Assembly (NCBI RefSeq): GCF_002775205.1
Contig: NC_036454.1
Span: 29,870,783-29,934,782, forward strand
Source of the DNA: Xiphophorus maculatus
Lineage: Eukaryota; Chordata; Actinopteri; Cyprinodontiformes; Poeciliidae
Reading direction: 5' to 3'
DNA length: 64,000 nucleotides
Positions 1-10,700 of this stretch are shown piece by piece. The position numbers and the translations under genes were made by a program. Every line of letters begins with the position of its first letter. Position 1 is the stretch's first letter. The notes below the pieces were generated by a model. The model ran no database searches, had not been told where the DNA came from, and was given only the letters and a program-made list of their open reading frames with translations.

Positions 1-304
1 ACTCTTAACTGCTAGATGATGGCAAAGTGCTTCTAGTGTGATCCTTGGAATGTGCAGAAAATGCATCAACAGGCTCTTTGGCTGCATTATGACCAAGAAG
101 CATTTGGAAACGAAACAAAACAGGGATTTTCTTTCTGCCTTATAATGCAATGTTGGCCTCTCGCATAGTGCCCCTTTAATAGATATTTGTGGTTAACACA
201 CAACAAAATGAGGTTAAAGTTCAACCAGTATGAGTACTTTTTCAAAGCTCTGTAATTCGACACTGACCGTCAGGTGTTTGAAGCATCGTCTCCTTTGTTT
301 CCAG

Positions 305-612
305 GCGTTGAATCTCTCGTGGCGTGCTTTGAATTCTTTGAAGAGCTCAACGTGGACTTCCACAACAGGTTCTTCCGTAAGCTCAGCATAGAAGATAACG
401 AGATCCGAAGCAAAGATCATCTTTCTCACGAAGACCGGATCCATTATCTGCTGTCTTACTGGGTGGAGAAGAAGGGGAAAGAAGCCAGTCTAAACCACCT
501 GCTGAGAGCTTTACTGGACCTCAACCAAAGACGAACAGCAGAGACAGTCATGGAGAAATCTATTCAGAAAGGTTTCTATGAACTTGAGAGTTTGTCTGTG
601 GGAGATCACTAA
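305..612 (+). CDS. tnfrsf10b: Terminal exon of a TNFRSF10-like death receptor (partial)
   Basis: This exon encodes the cytoplasmic death domain of a TNF-receptor family member, which in TRAIL receptors recruits FADD and starts caspase-8 apoptosis at the plasma membrane. A 3' splice site (tttccag, AG at 303-304) opens the exon, which runs about 101 codons to the TAA at 610-612. Recognisable blocks are ACFEFFEELNV near the start, RKLSIEDNEIR, YWVEKKGKEASLNHLLRALL and a final GFYELE. They follow the order of human DR4/DR5 (LMRxLxLxxNEI, KWVNKTGRxAS.HTLLDAL, KF.YLE). Fas and FADD fit less well. The ATG at 274 is intronic and is not the start. The ligand-binding cysteine-rich repeats and the membrane segment lie upstream of the window. 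Linkage to loxl2 supports the TNFRSF10 assignment, because human TNFRSF10 genes sit near LOXL2. Exact paralogue naming in fish (for example hdr) is uncertain. Confidence 0.72.
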
Positions 613-705
613 AGGAGGAATATTAAGTGTTTTTTTATTTTATATGTTACTGTGAGTTGTGAAAATGATGTGAATACCAAAAATGTCTTCTAAGAAATTT
701 GACTT

Positions 706-885
706 TGCATCAAAGCCGCACCTGATGCCTTGAAACTGGCGTCCGTCTCTTTAAGAAGCTCCTGTAATCTCCGTCTTCAGAATATTGTCTCTGATTCCGT
801 CTACAGCTGCTGTTAGGAGCTCAGCAGAGTGCAGTACCACCAGATGTTGCTAATCGCTGCTGCCACTAGTCTGATGGAGCCGTAC
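706..885 (-). repeat. Decayed fragment of a TTAA-ended MITE (family B)
   Basis: The order of short blocks (GTCTCTTTAAGAAG, a GAGCTCAGC segment, CACCAGATGTTGCTAAT, CTAGTCTGATGGAG) matches the better preserved copy at 62678-63488 and, reversed, those at 22241-22802 and 53651-54158. The ends are not preserved. It lies in the likely death-receptor 3' UTR. Confidence 0.45.
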
Positions 886-1167
886 TCTGTCTGGAAATTA
901 TCTGTAGAAACTTCTGTTTCTCTGGTAGTTGTTTTTTATATCTTTATATTTATGTTTCTGATTTGATTGAGACTCCAGACCAAACAGAATATTGTCTTCA
1001 GGGTGGTCAATGTTACTTTTTTTTTATTTCTCATGTACATGTTTTTTATATTACGTGGTGAATGAGGATTCAAAGTGATCCCTGATCATTTACTGAAATG
1101 TGTGATCTCATGTATTTATGCACTGAAAACAGGTTTAATTTATTATAACGTCCTTTTTCGTCCCAGT

Positions 1168-1173
1168 ATTAAA
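1168..1173 (+). terminator. Candidate ATTAAA poly(A) signal of the death receptor
   Basis: This is the first good hexamer after the stop at 612, about 555 bases downstream and followed by T-rich sequence. No transcript evidence is available, so it is a guess. Confidence 0.25.
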
Positions 1174-1614
1174 TGTTTTCCCAATCATGAGGTGCTTTTG
1201 ATAGGCTTGGATTTAATGTCGTTTTTTTAGATCAAATTAATTATCCTCTGGGGCTCTTAATAGTAGCAAAACATTATAGAAGATAAATTCTGATTTTGTT
1301 CTGTTTGACATTTGATTGGATTTTGCTGAAGCTTAATGTACATATTTCTCATCCACATTTTCTATGAAGTGATGTTATGTTGGTCAGCTGGTTCTGATCG
1401 GATGTATCTGCTTCAGTCCATTGTTCGAATTTTTTACGTTTCAGTTCTGGTAACTTTCTGTTCATCTGTGGTTCAACTCATCCTGATATGAAGATGAAAG
1501 AAATCAAAAACACCTGTCCTCTTTGTCATATTCTGCATTCACACCACACCTGTTTAGGCCACTTTAATCCAACTCTTGTTTGTTTACCTAGACCAAAAAA
1601 GTGATGCCTGCTTC

Positions 1615-1990
1615 TTATTAATTTACAAAAGTTTGAGTTCCACTGGCAGATATTTTATTTTGCACTTGAAATAAGAAAGCATCACAGGAATAATATATTC
1701 CAACTTGTTTTAAGTCGATATATATTTTATAATTTTTATATATTTAGGCAAAAAAGCAATAGTTCCACTGGCAGAATATTTCACTTGCAAGACATTTTTC
1801 CTGTTCTAAGTGAATTAATCTACCAGTTGACCTACTACTTTTTTAATCAATATCTTTGGAATTATTGACTTAAATCAAGCTCTTACACCTTGCTGGAAAG
1901 TTACTTGTGATGTTTTGTCCGTTTAAGTGTACTAAGATATTTGCACCAGAAACTAAGCACTAAGACTTTGCGTTTTTATAAGTGCAGTAA
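1615..1990 (+). repeat. Interspersed repeat family D (ACTGGCAGAT / TTTTAAGTCAAT)
   Basis: Short blocks (CACTGGCAGA, CACTTGAAATAAG, CTTGTTTTAAGTC, GTGAATTAATCT) recur in the segments at 5594-5810 and 44818-45010. Here the blocks occur more than once in a scrambled, AT-rich arrangement. No coding content. The family name is not known to me. Confidence 0.45.
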
Positions 1991-2199
1991 TGATTATAGA
2001 TTCTGTCATTAGATTAGGGTATTTGTTCTTTGTTGTCATATTTCATCCCATGAAAAAGAGCCATCCTTTACATACAGCATATTTTCATCTTTAAATCTTA
2101 AAGATAAAATGGTGGTTCTTTAAAATGACACTACATTTTATATAAAGGCAGTCATGTTGCGGTCATAGCTCTAAACGAGTTTTATTTTGCTGGCTAGCG
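1991..2199. other. Unannotated AT-rich spacer
   Basis: No gene, repeat end or clear regulatory signal recognised. Confidence 0.3.
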
Positions 2200-3070
2200 A
2201 GGAAAATGGCTCTTCAGGTTGTAAAGGTTTCAGACCCCGCTAGTCCTTTGATAAATTCACGGATACTGAACAGAATCATAAGCGACACTGGCCACATGCA
2301 GAGCATTTCCTCGTCATGTGACCTTTAGATTACCCTCCACAGCTGCACGTGCGTCGCAGAGTTCGGCATTGTCCGGCAGCAGGCAGCGACTCAGCAGGTG
2401 GACATGTAGGGACCCGCAGAGCTTTTTCTGTAGAAAAACTTCTCAAACTATGACTGGAAGCTATTGCGGCCCTTTTGTCTGTAGGGGGGGTTCTGGCGTC
2501 AACCTGCTTTAATCCGTCATAAATGCTACATCCGTGTATTAATCCGGCCTCGCGAGCTGCTCCGACTCGGTTTCACCCGCCAATAGCGTCGGCTGCCCGC
2601 CGCCTCATTTTGCCCTTCATTCTTTATTCGGCGAGCTGCGCTTGCTGTTCATTTACTCTGAAGACAAGTGTCTTTTTCTAACATTACCATAATGAATGCT
2701 GATGGGCTCGCCGTGCCCGTCGTTTCAGAGAGCAGCCCTACGGTGCGCACTCCCGGTCTTTAATAGAGGTGTCACACTATCCTTCTGTTAAATGACGCCT
2801 CCGCTGTAACAAATCAGCCTTCTGACTCTCATTCATCAAACTAATGTTGTCTGAGAATATTATTAAGCGTTCCGTCGCGGCTGTCCGCCGTAGCAGCCAA
2901 ATTACCGCTCAAGAAAGGTGATTTGGTTCGCTTGTAATAAGGGTGTAGCGCGTGGCGGCTCAGGGCCCACATTATACTTCATTACATCAAATATAAATGT
3001 GCTTGACATTGAATATTCAGGATATACATTGCTGTGGCGGAGTCACGCTGATGCCATAAGCAGTTCTTTT
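2200..3070. promoter_or_regulatory. Possible conserved non-coding element / enhancer
   Basis: This block has a different texture from its surroundings. Base composition is balanced, CpGs are retained (for example 2540-2610 and 2870-2960), there are no recognisable repeat ends and no low-complexity runs. Homeodomain-type cores are dense (ATTACC, TAATG, ATTATTAAG, CATTACATCAAATA). No frame is open long enough to be a gene; the longest is a 64-codon ORF. This is the usual look of vertebrate conserved non-coding sequence, but conservation cannot be seen from one genome. Confidence 0.3.
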
Positions 3071-4843
3071 CAGTTTTCTTTTTAAAATCTCTTTATTCCA
3101 GGTTTTGCAAGGAGTGCATCAAGAAAGCTGTTTTCTTGTGTTTATTCCAAAAATAGTGTCATTCCAAGTAGAACAACTTTGCTATTTTCCTTGGTGGGAG
3201 TGTTTTTGGTGGATTCCTCTGGATCACGTTTTTCTTCTTTTTCAGTGTTTAAGCTGCCTACAAAAAAGGCGTCATGGAAGAAATCATAGAAGAAACCTTT
3301 GTATTTACACCATATCAATATGAAAAGGAAATAGAAACAAAGCATGAAATAAATCTGCCATACATCTAATTAAAAAAAAACAAAAACTAACTAGAATGAA
3401 TTTTTGTGTCCACCCCCGCCACTGTTAGAACAATGGTTCAGTCCAGAGTGCAGGCTGAGCAACAGCAGCGCTGCGTCAGTCTGTCTGTGGCTCTGCTGCA
3501 CAAATAGCAAAACCCTTCAGTAAGTAAATACTGAAAGCAAATGACATGTTACACATTTTATTTACTGTCACTGCTCAATAGGGTGAAACACATTAACAAT
3601 AAAAATCAGACTCCAGTTCGTTATTTCATTGTTTTGGCTGAATCATGATAAACTGCCTCGTTATGCCTTAAAATCAAAATTAGCTAAATTGGCTTCATTG
3701 CCACAGACTGGCGTTTCTCAACGGGGCCGGTACCGCCCCCTGTGGGGCGTTCAGAGGACGGCAGGGGGCGCAGGCGGGAATTTTTTACTTAAGGGCGGCG
3801 TTTGCTCGAAGTTTACACCTTAAATGCACAACAACACCAGTTTAGACTTTGAGCAACTTGCTAAAACTGTATAGTGTAACATTAAAACATGCAGCTGTAT
3901 CGATGGCAGCTCTCCGTCTCTTCAGTGTTTTTGTTAGCTTCCCGTCAGCTCCGCTCTCCTGCTACTGGCAGCTTCACCGCATCCGTTCAGCGTCACACCG
4001 GCTGATGACGTTGCTGTGATTTCACTTTCTGATTTTCAAATATTTTATGTTTTATTGAGGATTTGTGTAGACATGTTTTTACAGTGCTGCGATCATGTCA
4101 AAGCAGCAACTTCTATTAAAACGTGTTTTATTGTCCGCCTGGATGAAAGGACAACAGAATGTCGCTCTTAAAAACATGAAATTACTAAAATCACAACACC
4201 CTCACTGTATAACCCTCAGAAAAATGAACCCATTTATCATTTTTTTTTTAAAAACATCCTTCCATGGGTGATACCACCATAGAGAACGTTCATTTTATAG
4301 AGTTTACATCGGTGCTGTAAGTGATCCGGTATGAAACGGTAGTACTACAGCACTTTTGAATTTCAGTCATCAGAATACCGGGATTGTTTTAAAAGGTTTA
4401 CGTCACTCTGCTTTTCTCCATCGATACGCTCCCCGACCGCTGAAGCGTGGTTGTTTCCACCATGCTGCTGCGCCCCCAAGTGGACATAAAGCATAATTGG
4501 TTTGGCGCTAAAATCATTTTCCATTGCTGTGTTTCTTAGGCAGACTGCAGTTTCCTGTGATTAGTGGGCCTGAAGAAGCCCAGCTGCCTCTCTAAAGTCT
4601 TCATTCGCAATAATGAAACCCTCAAAACGACTCCTTGCCCCTCGACTCAGCTGTCTGCATCTCCATGCATCTGAGGGCAAAAACCCAAAACCCTGGGAGT
4701 GTGAACCGAGGAGCCAATCGGACCTCTGGGATTAAATCAAGGGTGCAGACTGCAGTTGGTTCCTTTGATGAAATCACTCTGAAATTGTTTCCTGTGGCTA
4801 CAAGACAAAAGCAGTAACATATCAGGGCACTGTTACTGCTGTG

Positions 4844-4845
<2 letters not shown>
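3071..4845. other. Intergenic spacer, no gene recognised
   Basis: Holds only short spurious ORFs. A GC-rich segment at 3702-3830 looks like a hAT transposon terminus and is listed separately. The rest shows nothing I can name. Confidence 0.35.
3702..3830 (+). mobile_element. Degenerate hAT-like transposon terminus
   Basis: The string CGTTTCTCAACGGGGCCGG followed by TACCGCCCCCTGTGGGGCG resembles the terminal repeat of fish hAT elements that begin CAGTGGTTCTCAACCGGGG. No opposite end or 8-bp target duplication was identified, so this is a fragment at best. Confidence 0.35.

Positions 4846-4909
<64 letters not shown>
4846..4909. repeat. (AC)n microsatellite
   Basis: An almost uninterrupted AC dinucleotide array of about 32 units. 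Confidence 0.97.
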
Positions 4910-4911
<2 letters not shown>

Positions 4912-4988
4912 CAGTTTCAAATTCCATTTTTCTAACTATTGTGCCTACATGCATGCATCAAGAATAAATTCGATTTGCTCTTGATTAC

Positions 4989-5134
4989 CTCTCACAGTTC
5001 TCCCCACACCGGGGGAAGTACCGCTTCTGAAGGTTGCTGGGTACTTCTGAGCGATGCCGCATGAATAGCAGCTGATTGTGATGGAGGCGGCCATGATCTC
5101 TCCATTCAGGCCAAGGAAGACGAGGATAAAACAG
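4989..5134 (-). other. Candidate minus-strand exon encoding a membrane helix
   Basis: Read on the minus strand, a pyrimidine-rich 3' splice site (CCTCTTTACCCCCTCTTC, then TTAACAG) precedes 146 open bases ending at an AGAG|GTAATC donor. The frame encodes a hydrophobic stretch beginning CFILVFLGLNGEIMAAS and continuing ITISCYSCGIAQK, which resembles a transmembrane helix of a four-pass (MS4A-like) protein. The family match is weak. It could be a relic exon of a lost gene or a chance open frame. Confidence 0.25.
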
Positions 5135-5461
5135 CTGTTAATCAGTGATGAAGAGGGGGTAAAGAGGTTGCACTCTCCCATTTCCAGCCTCAGGGCTCTT
5201 CTGCAAAACTTGAGGAATAACCAGATTAAAATTTAGGACTCTAAAACACTGAGCTTTAAGAGGTTGAATAGTATTACTCTCTGTCCCCAGAAAAAGGAAC
5301 CAATGTCTCCGGCGGAGGCTGAGTTTGTTAGACTGATGTGAAACCCTGCTGGGGATAAATAGTGGAATGTAGAAGGTAGCTGTGACAGAATTCATGATGA
5401 TTTTCTCGGGGTGAAAGGAAGTTGGCGGATGCTTGATTTGCAGAGTCGGCCTTCTGCTTAC

Positions 5462-5553
5462 CGACAACAGATCAACATCCCAGATTCAGGCCTCCACTTT
5501 GTACTGAATTTATCCCACAACTCAATAAGTCTGGTGTCGGTTTCAGCGGGGTT
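5462..5553 (-). other. Candidate upstream minus-strand exon, phase-compatible
   Basis: On the minus strand, CTCTCAG|AAC opens 92 bases that end at GTCG|GTAAGC. One frame is open (…LIELWDKFSTKWRPESGMLI). Two bases remain at the donor, and the candidate exon at 4989-5134 begins with the one base needed to complete the codon. Phase agreement alone occurs by chance one time in three, so support is weak. Confidence 0.18.
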
Positions 5554-5593
5554 CTGAGAGGGGTGGAGTTTTGAGAACTGGGCTGCTGCGTTG

Positions 5594-5810
5594 TCTTACT
5601 AAGTATATATGGTCTAGTTTCTTGTACAAATATAGTACCCTTGAAATAAGACAAAACTAAGTTACAAGTTACACGTCAGTAAGATAAAGGAGCTTGTTTT
5701 AAGTCAATAATTCCTTAATACTGATGAAAAGGTGTCAGTTAATTTGGTATATTATTTTACTAATAGGAAAAATTTCTTTTTGTGAAATAATCTGCCTGTG
5801 GAACTAGTAC
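5594..5810 (+). repeat. Interspersed repeat family D, second copy
   Basis: Shares with 44818-45010 the ordered blocks TATGG.CTAGTTTCTTGT, ACACTTGAAATAAG-like, CTTGTTTTAAGTCAATAATTC, and a terminal AATAATCTGCC.GTGGAACTA. It is a non-coding interspersed repeat. Confidence 0.55.
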
Positions 5811-6031
5811 TGCGCTCTAAACCAGAAATACAGCTGGGTGTCATTGACATAGATGTTACAGGAATTATCAGAAAAGGAAGGATGATGCCAACAAGTGGAA
5901 TAATATAAAAGAAAAATAATAGTGGGCCCAGAAGCCTTGGGGTTAGTGTCAGAGGAGAACCTCTCTGTCTTTACATGAAATAGGTGTGAACATTGAGCCA
6001 GTCCCATGCTGATCCTTCTGCGTTGAAACAA
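5806..6031 (-). pseudogene. Fragment of an L2-like LINE reverse transcriptase
   Basis: On the minus strand the translation contains a degenerate GP.(L)LFxLYxxP...HHxSF stretch followed by YVNDTQLYFWF. This aligns with the YADDTQLY catalytic block of L2-clade fish LINEs; here the catalytic motif has lost its usual ADD to VND. Only about 75 codons remain, so it is non-functional. Confidence 0.5.
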
Positions 6032-6950
6032 GATTGCGTTGGGTCTAATCTGGCAGAGCTTAAGCTATTTTGTTAAACGAAAATAACTTCTCCGAAGATC
6101 CACGGGTGTTGTTTGATTAACTTAGGTTTGTTAAATTGTTTTTGTTTTATCAACTTTATATTTATTCATATTTTATTAAACATTCACCCCGTAACGCACT
6201 TTGGCCGGCTACGGTTGATGTGGAAATGTCTTTGACTTTAGTATTAGATAGTTACGTAACATTACCTCCAGGTGGAGCCGAAAGGCGACAGAGAAACGTT
6301 CTCTGAGTTCACAGAGATCCCAGCGCAGCAGCGTTGGAAGGATACACTCATTCAACATGTTCAACTGCCTTCCTTCCTATTGCTATATAATAACACTAGT
6401 ATTCTGATGGTCCACTGTTTGATTTATTTACATAATGAATCATTTTAATTCGAACAGTGCAGACTGGAGGGCTGCAGCTCAGGCCTTGAATTTTATAAAT
6501 AAACTCAGGTTTAGATAAAGTATGCAGCAGGTCAGGTTGTCCGACCAGCCTACGGTAGATAAAACCACATTTCCCACAGTGACTTGCGCTGGCAATACGG
6601 AAACGGGAAAGGCGAGTTTTTTTTTTTTTTTCCCTGAAATGAAAGTAGTCCACCTGTTTCTTTCACACCTGGACTTAATTCTTCACCCCTTTTGATTGCC
6701 AGCTGGCCAATGTGTCTGTAAATGATACACAGTGAAGTGGTTTTAAGGTTAGTCTTTTATTAACTTTAATTTGGAAAACTGGAAAATTCGAGGTCGCCTC
6801 GCGCCTGGTACGTCGATAAGACGACGCGCAGCCAGAGGTTAAATATTAACACAGATCTTCCACTTAAGCGCCTGTCTGCTTGTTTTCTGTTTGTTTGGAA
6901 GCTTTATAGCAAGTTCATTCCTAAAGGCATTATTTTTAGACTAATAATTT
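6032..6950. other. Intergenic spacer, nothing recognised
   Basis: AT-rich with short spurious ORFs. No exon with credible splice sites and no repeat ends seen. Confidence 0.35.
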
Positions 6951-7143
6951 ATTCTAATAAAGTGGAGTGGTTTCTGTGTTTCTAAAAACACGGTGCTCTT
7001 TTCTCATTATCTTTCCATCTGCCACCTGTCTCGCGCCGCGAGGGCAGAAGATGGAGCGGAGTGATACTCCATCTCCCGACAGCCCCGGCTCGTTCCCCAC
7101 CGTCTTTGATCGTTTCCCCCTCGTCAGCCTCAGCGAAGAGGCT

Positions 7144-7175
7144 GAAAACGAAACTCCGCCGCAGAAAAACGAAAC
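7144..7175 (+). promoter_or_regulatory. Tandem ISRE/IRF-like elements upstream of cyb561a3
   Basis: GAAAACGAAAC at 7144-7154 fits the interferon-stimulated response element core GAAANNGAAAC exactly. A second AAAAACGAAAC at 7165-7175 differs by one base. The two are on the same strand, 21 bases apart, and about 150-180 bases upstream of the first-exon donor. IRF binding here is inference. Confidence 0.4.
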
Positions 7176-7212
7176 GATCCCGACTGGCTGTGTGAGTGTC
7201 TGAGCATACTCA

Positions 7213-7324
7213 GGGCGGGGAGGGACTACAGTAACTCCTACATAATGTGGAGCTAAGTTCGCGGATGGTACAGTAGTGTGGTGTGCGCGCACTGCTATCA
7301 GACAACCCAGTGGCTGTTGTCGAG
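7213..7324 (+). promoter_or_regulatory. cyb561a3: cyb561a3 core promoter and non-coding first exon
   Basis: A GC box (GGGCGGGG, 7213-7220) lies in CpG-containing sequence. A good donor, GTCGAG|GTAAGG, ends a candidate untranslated exon at 7324. The next acceptor is directly before the initiator ATG at 7544, so the 5' UTR must be supplied by an upstream exon such as this one. The start of the exon is not determined (perhaps near 7240). Confidence 0.5.
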
Positions 7325-7543
7325 GTAAGGTCGTCCCTCTGACTCTTAACTCTAATGGAGGAACTGGTTTGTTTACCACAACCTGGGAGGGGACTGCTTT
7401 TTGAGGACTTCTGACATATCTGTGCTTGTTTCTGAAAAACAGCTCCAACATTAAACTTCTTTGACCGTTTTTAACTGCTGCAAACTCAGAAACCATGAGG
7501 TGAAATGTGATTCACATCGTTCTTCCTCTGCTCTGCCTTTCAG

Positions 7544-7730
7544 ATGAGGTCCACTGTGACGTTCTACCTGTGCTACCTGCTGTGCTTGGCTCTGGGGCTG
7601 GCCTGCGTGGCGTGTGTGTGCGTGTGGAACAGCCGGTGGAGGGGCGGCTTTGCCTGGGACGGCTCCAGCCTCCAGTTCAACTGGCACCCGGTGCTGATGG
7701 TGACGGGTCTGGTGGTTCTGTATGGCTACG
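7544..7730 (+). CDS. cyb561a3: cyb561a3 coding exon 1
   Basis: Begins at the ATG right after the ctttcag acceptor. Encodes helix 1 and the start of helix 2 with the first heme histidine (NWHPVL). The donor TACG|GTAGGT splits a glycine codon after its first base. Confidence 0.93.
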
Positions 7731-10700
7731 GTAGGTGAACTTCACAGTTTTGGATTGTGCAGAGTTTCATTTCTCTGTCTCACTTCTGTTTCTTCTTTTG
7801 ATGCTGTAGGTGTATTTGAGTAGTCAGTACGCTTATGGGTTTTGTATTGGGACGGTGCATCATGTGAGTATCAGGTGTTATGTGGTACAACTTATTGGTG
7901 AAACTCCTCAGTGATGGTGATCCCCACAAATGCAGAACCTGTACCATCCATCCTGTTTTACAGTGTGGGTCGATAATCTCTCTTACTATGGAACCATGTG
8001 GTCAGCCATTCAGTCAATATTAACAATAGGAAGTTAGCACTTCTGCTAGCGTTGACCTTTATAGAGTATTAACACTTGCACACAGGCATTATGCTGATAT
8101 AAAGTTAGTTTTACAGTCTCATACTGGTTAAACATTAACCTAAAATGAAACTTGTTTTATTTCTACGTTATGACTGTGACATTCAGGAACTCTCAGATTT
8201 TTAGCAGAGGGAAAGGTCTAGTAAACTTCTTGCAGCCAGCGGATTGGCAGTGCTCAGCGGACAGATGTCCTGCGTTTTACCACTGCTCCAGTTATGTTGA
8301 ATATTTTGCTTCTTGAACAAAATCCCTAGTCGGGGAAACGACTTCTAAAACTGTTGGTCCCAAAGAAGGAGCCTTGAAGAACACAATCGGAAATTGCGTG
8401 GCAGCAAATGTTTTTTCTACGAAACTTGGTGGCGTCTTTTTGGTACAAAAATACCACTGTTAGCCAAATTAAACTGTACTTTATTTTTTTTTGCTTTGAA
8501 AACTAATTTTTTGACAGAAGGAGGAAGTGTGTAAGGATCCAATTTGGCTAGGTTGTAGTGACAACACTGGGTTAGCTCTTCAGTTTCAGTTCCTGCTTTG
8601 TGGATGATTCAAAGCTATGTTTTAATCTGGAAATGGTCAGGTAAAAGGGACTACGCCAAAGCAGAATAGATCTGACTGAGGAAACGATATGGTCCAATAG
8701 ATAGCTTAAGAAAGACTGGAGAACCTGCAGTCTCCAGGTCCTCCAAAGACTTTGGCTTTCCAGGGATTTGGGGAAGCTTAGAAGGACTGAGGGTTTTAAT
8801 ACCAGAGATAGATAATGTTAACATTTTCCTTAGCATCATGATGGCCGTGACATCAAATACTGATTCAGTGAGTGTAGCTGGTTATTATCTGTGGAACATG
8901 GCTGATTTGATTATTTGATTGATGACAATAGTTGGTACAATTTAGCTCAATGCGAATCATGTGGGTAACACCAGTAGGGAGCAGGAAGTACGCTTACAGG
9001 TCTATTCAACCATAAAGCCAGGGGAACTAATCTCTTGTTACAGTTGAATGCATGTTAATTTCCACAAAATACTAAAGCCATTGTTTCAGCTTAAAAAAAA
9101 AAAAGACTTGTGATAAAGTTATGCTGGACTGACAGGATCACTGGAATATAGTTAAGGTTAGAATTATTAGCTCCCCAATGAAATCACACAAAAGTCTTCA
9201 TATTTCCATAGAAATGACCATAACACAAAACTGTTCATATGTGTATTGCTACCAAAAGAACAAAATCATTATTTGCACAGAGTTTGATCAGTAGATTGTA
9301 TTCATGTTCCAAATTGAAACAAGATATCTGAAATATGACAAGAACAAAACTTGTTCTTGTCATATTTTACATGACATATTTTAACCTCCTGAGATTTAAT
9401 AATGAGTGGTCTTACAACTGGCAATGCCTCTCTCTGTATACTGTGTGTCTAATCATTATGACTTATTTTGAGAATTGTCTTTATTAATCACCAACTACAA
9501 TGCTGTTAGTTAATCCAAAAATGTTGATAAACCTCAAACATGTATGTTTAAGGAAGTAAAAGTGAGGTTTTGGCTTTCTTAGGGGAATACCTATATTTAC
9601 ACCTTCTTGGTGCCACTACATCTTCAGCACACGATTGTACTTGAAGTGAAAAGTACATGTGAAACAGTAGCTGCTGAATCTGTAACCCACTCAGCTTCTC
9701 TTGAGTGAAATCAGACTTTTTCTTGTCTGACTGATTCTTGCCTGCAGCTCTTAATGACTCCTGCGTGTTGACTTGCTGTTGGAGTAGTCTTATTTAAACA
9801 ATAATCTGTGGCTTTTCGTCTACACACACTACCTTCCTCCATATTAATGAACCCGGAATTTCACCGACAAGAAACTCGCGCTGGGTTTTTGCTGTGTGAT
9901 GTAGCTCCAGCTAGCTAGCGTGGTTCTATTAAAGCTCCAGACCCAAATTGTTTATTTTATACAACCTGTGTTGAAACACGACCTCTGTGTCAGTTATAGA
10001 TTGGCCATTTGTTTAGTCGCTGATTGAGTTCGGAGCATGACGTTACCATTTACCTTCAGGAGCTGGATCAGTGTTGCTGTGGTCAGTCAGCTCGGTCGGA
10101 ACAAAATTGTCTCCTGGCTGTTTTTACTCAAGTCAGCTGAATTGATTTGAAGTGACTCTTCTGTCAGACACACAGGGAACACATGACTAGGCCTGTCACA
10201 ATAACTCATTTTGCTGAACAATAAATTCTCAGAGTAATTGTTGTTGTAAATGATATTTTTTGAGACTATTTTCAAGTAATTGACAAGATAGTGCAATTTT
10301 GCCCAGTAAACTTTATTTTTGTGAAGTACACTCAGCACTGGAACTGGAAGACATTTTAAATATCCAAAGATAAAACAACAACAAAAAATAATAAATGAAA
10401 TGGTAATAAAAAAACACACACATATAGGAAACAATGACTAAAATAGATTGTGTCTCTGTAAACAAAGCTGTCATTCATAAAATATTAAAATACAATAGGT
10501 CTGTGTGGACGAATTAAATAAGTTATTTTGAAAAAACAATCAATTTAAAATTCATTCAATGGAAATTGAATGAATTTTAATGTATAATGCGGTTAATTGC
10601 TCATTGCGACCGATTTAGACATGACCAACCAAGCTCAGTAGTGTGGAAGAAAAGGGAAGACAAAGATTTTCTGCTGTCTATTTCATGCCAGTAAACTGTC

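Larger units (their letters stand above)
613..1614. other. Death-receptor 3' UTR and adjacent spacer
   Basis: No further coding potential is visible. The AT-rich sequence after the stop is the likely 3' UTR; an ATTAAA at 1168-1173 is the best polyadenylation hexamer. It contains a decayed MITE fragment (706-885), described separately. Confidence 0.4.

Noticed and set aside
274..304. ATG at 274 as start of the death-domain ORF
   Set aside because: It lies upstream of a clear 3' splice site (AG at 303-304); homology begins only after that site.
6954..7496. 180-aa minus-strand ORF over the cyb561a3 promoter
   Set aside because: Lies in CpG-containing promoter/first-exon sequence where stop codons are rarer; no recognisable domain and no credible splice partners.
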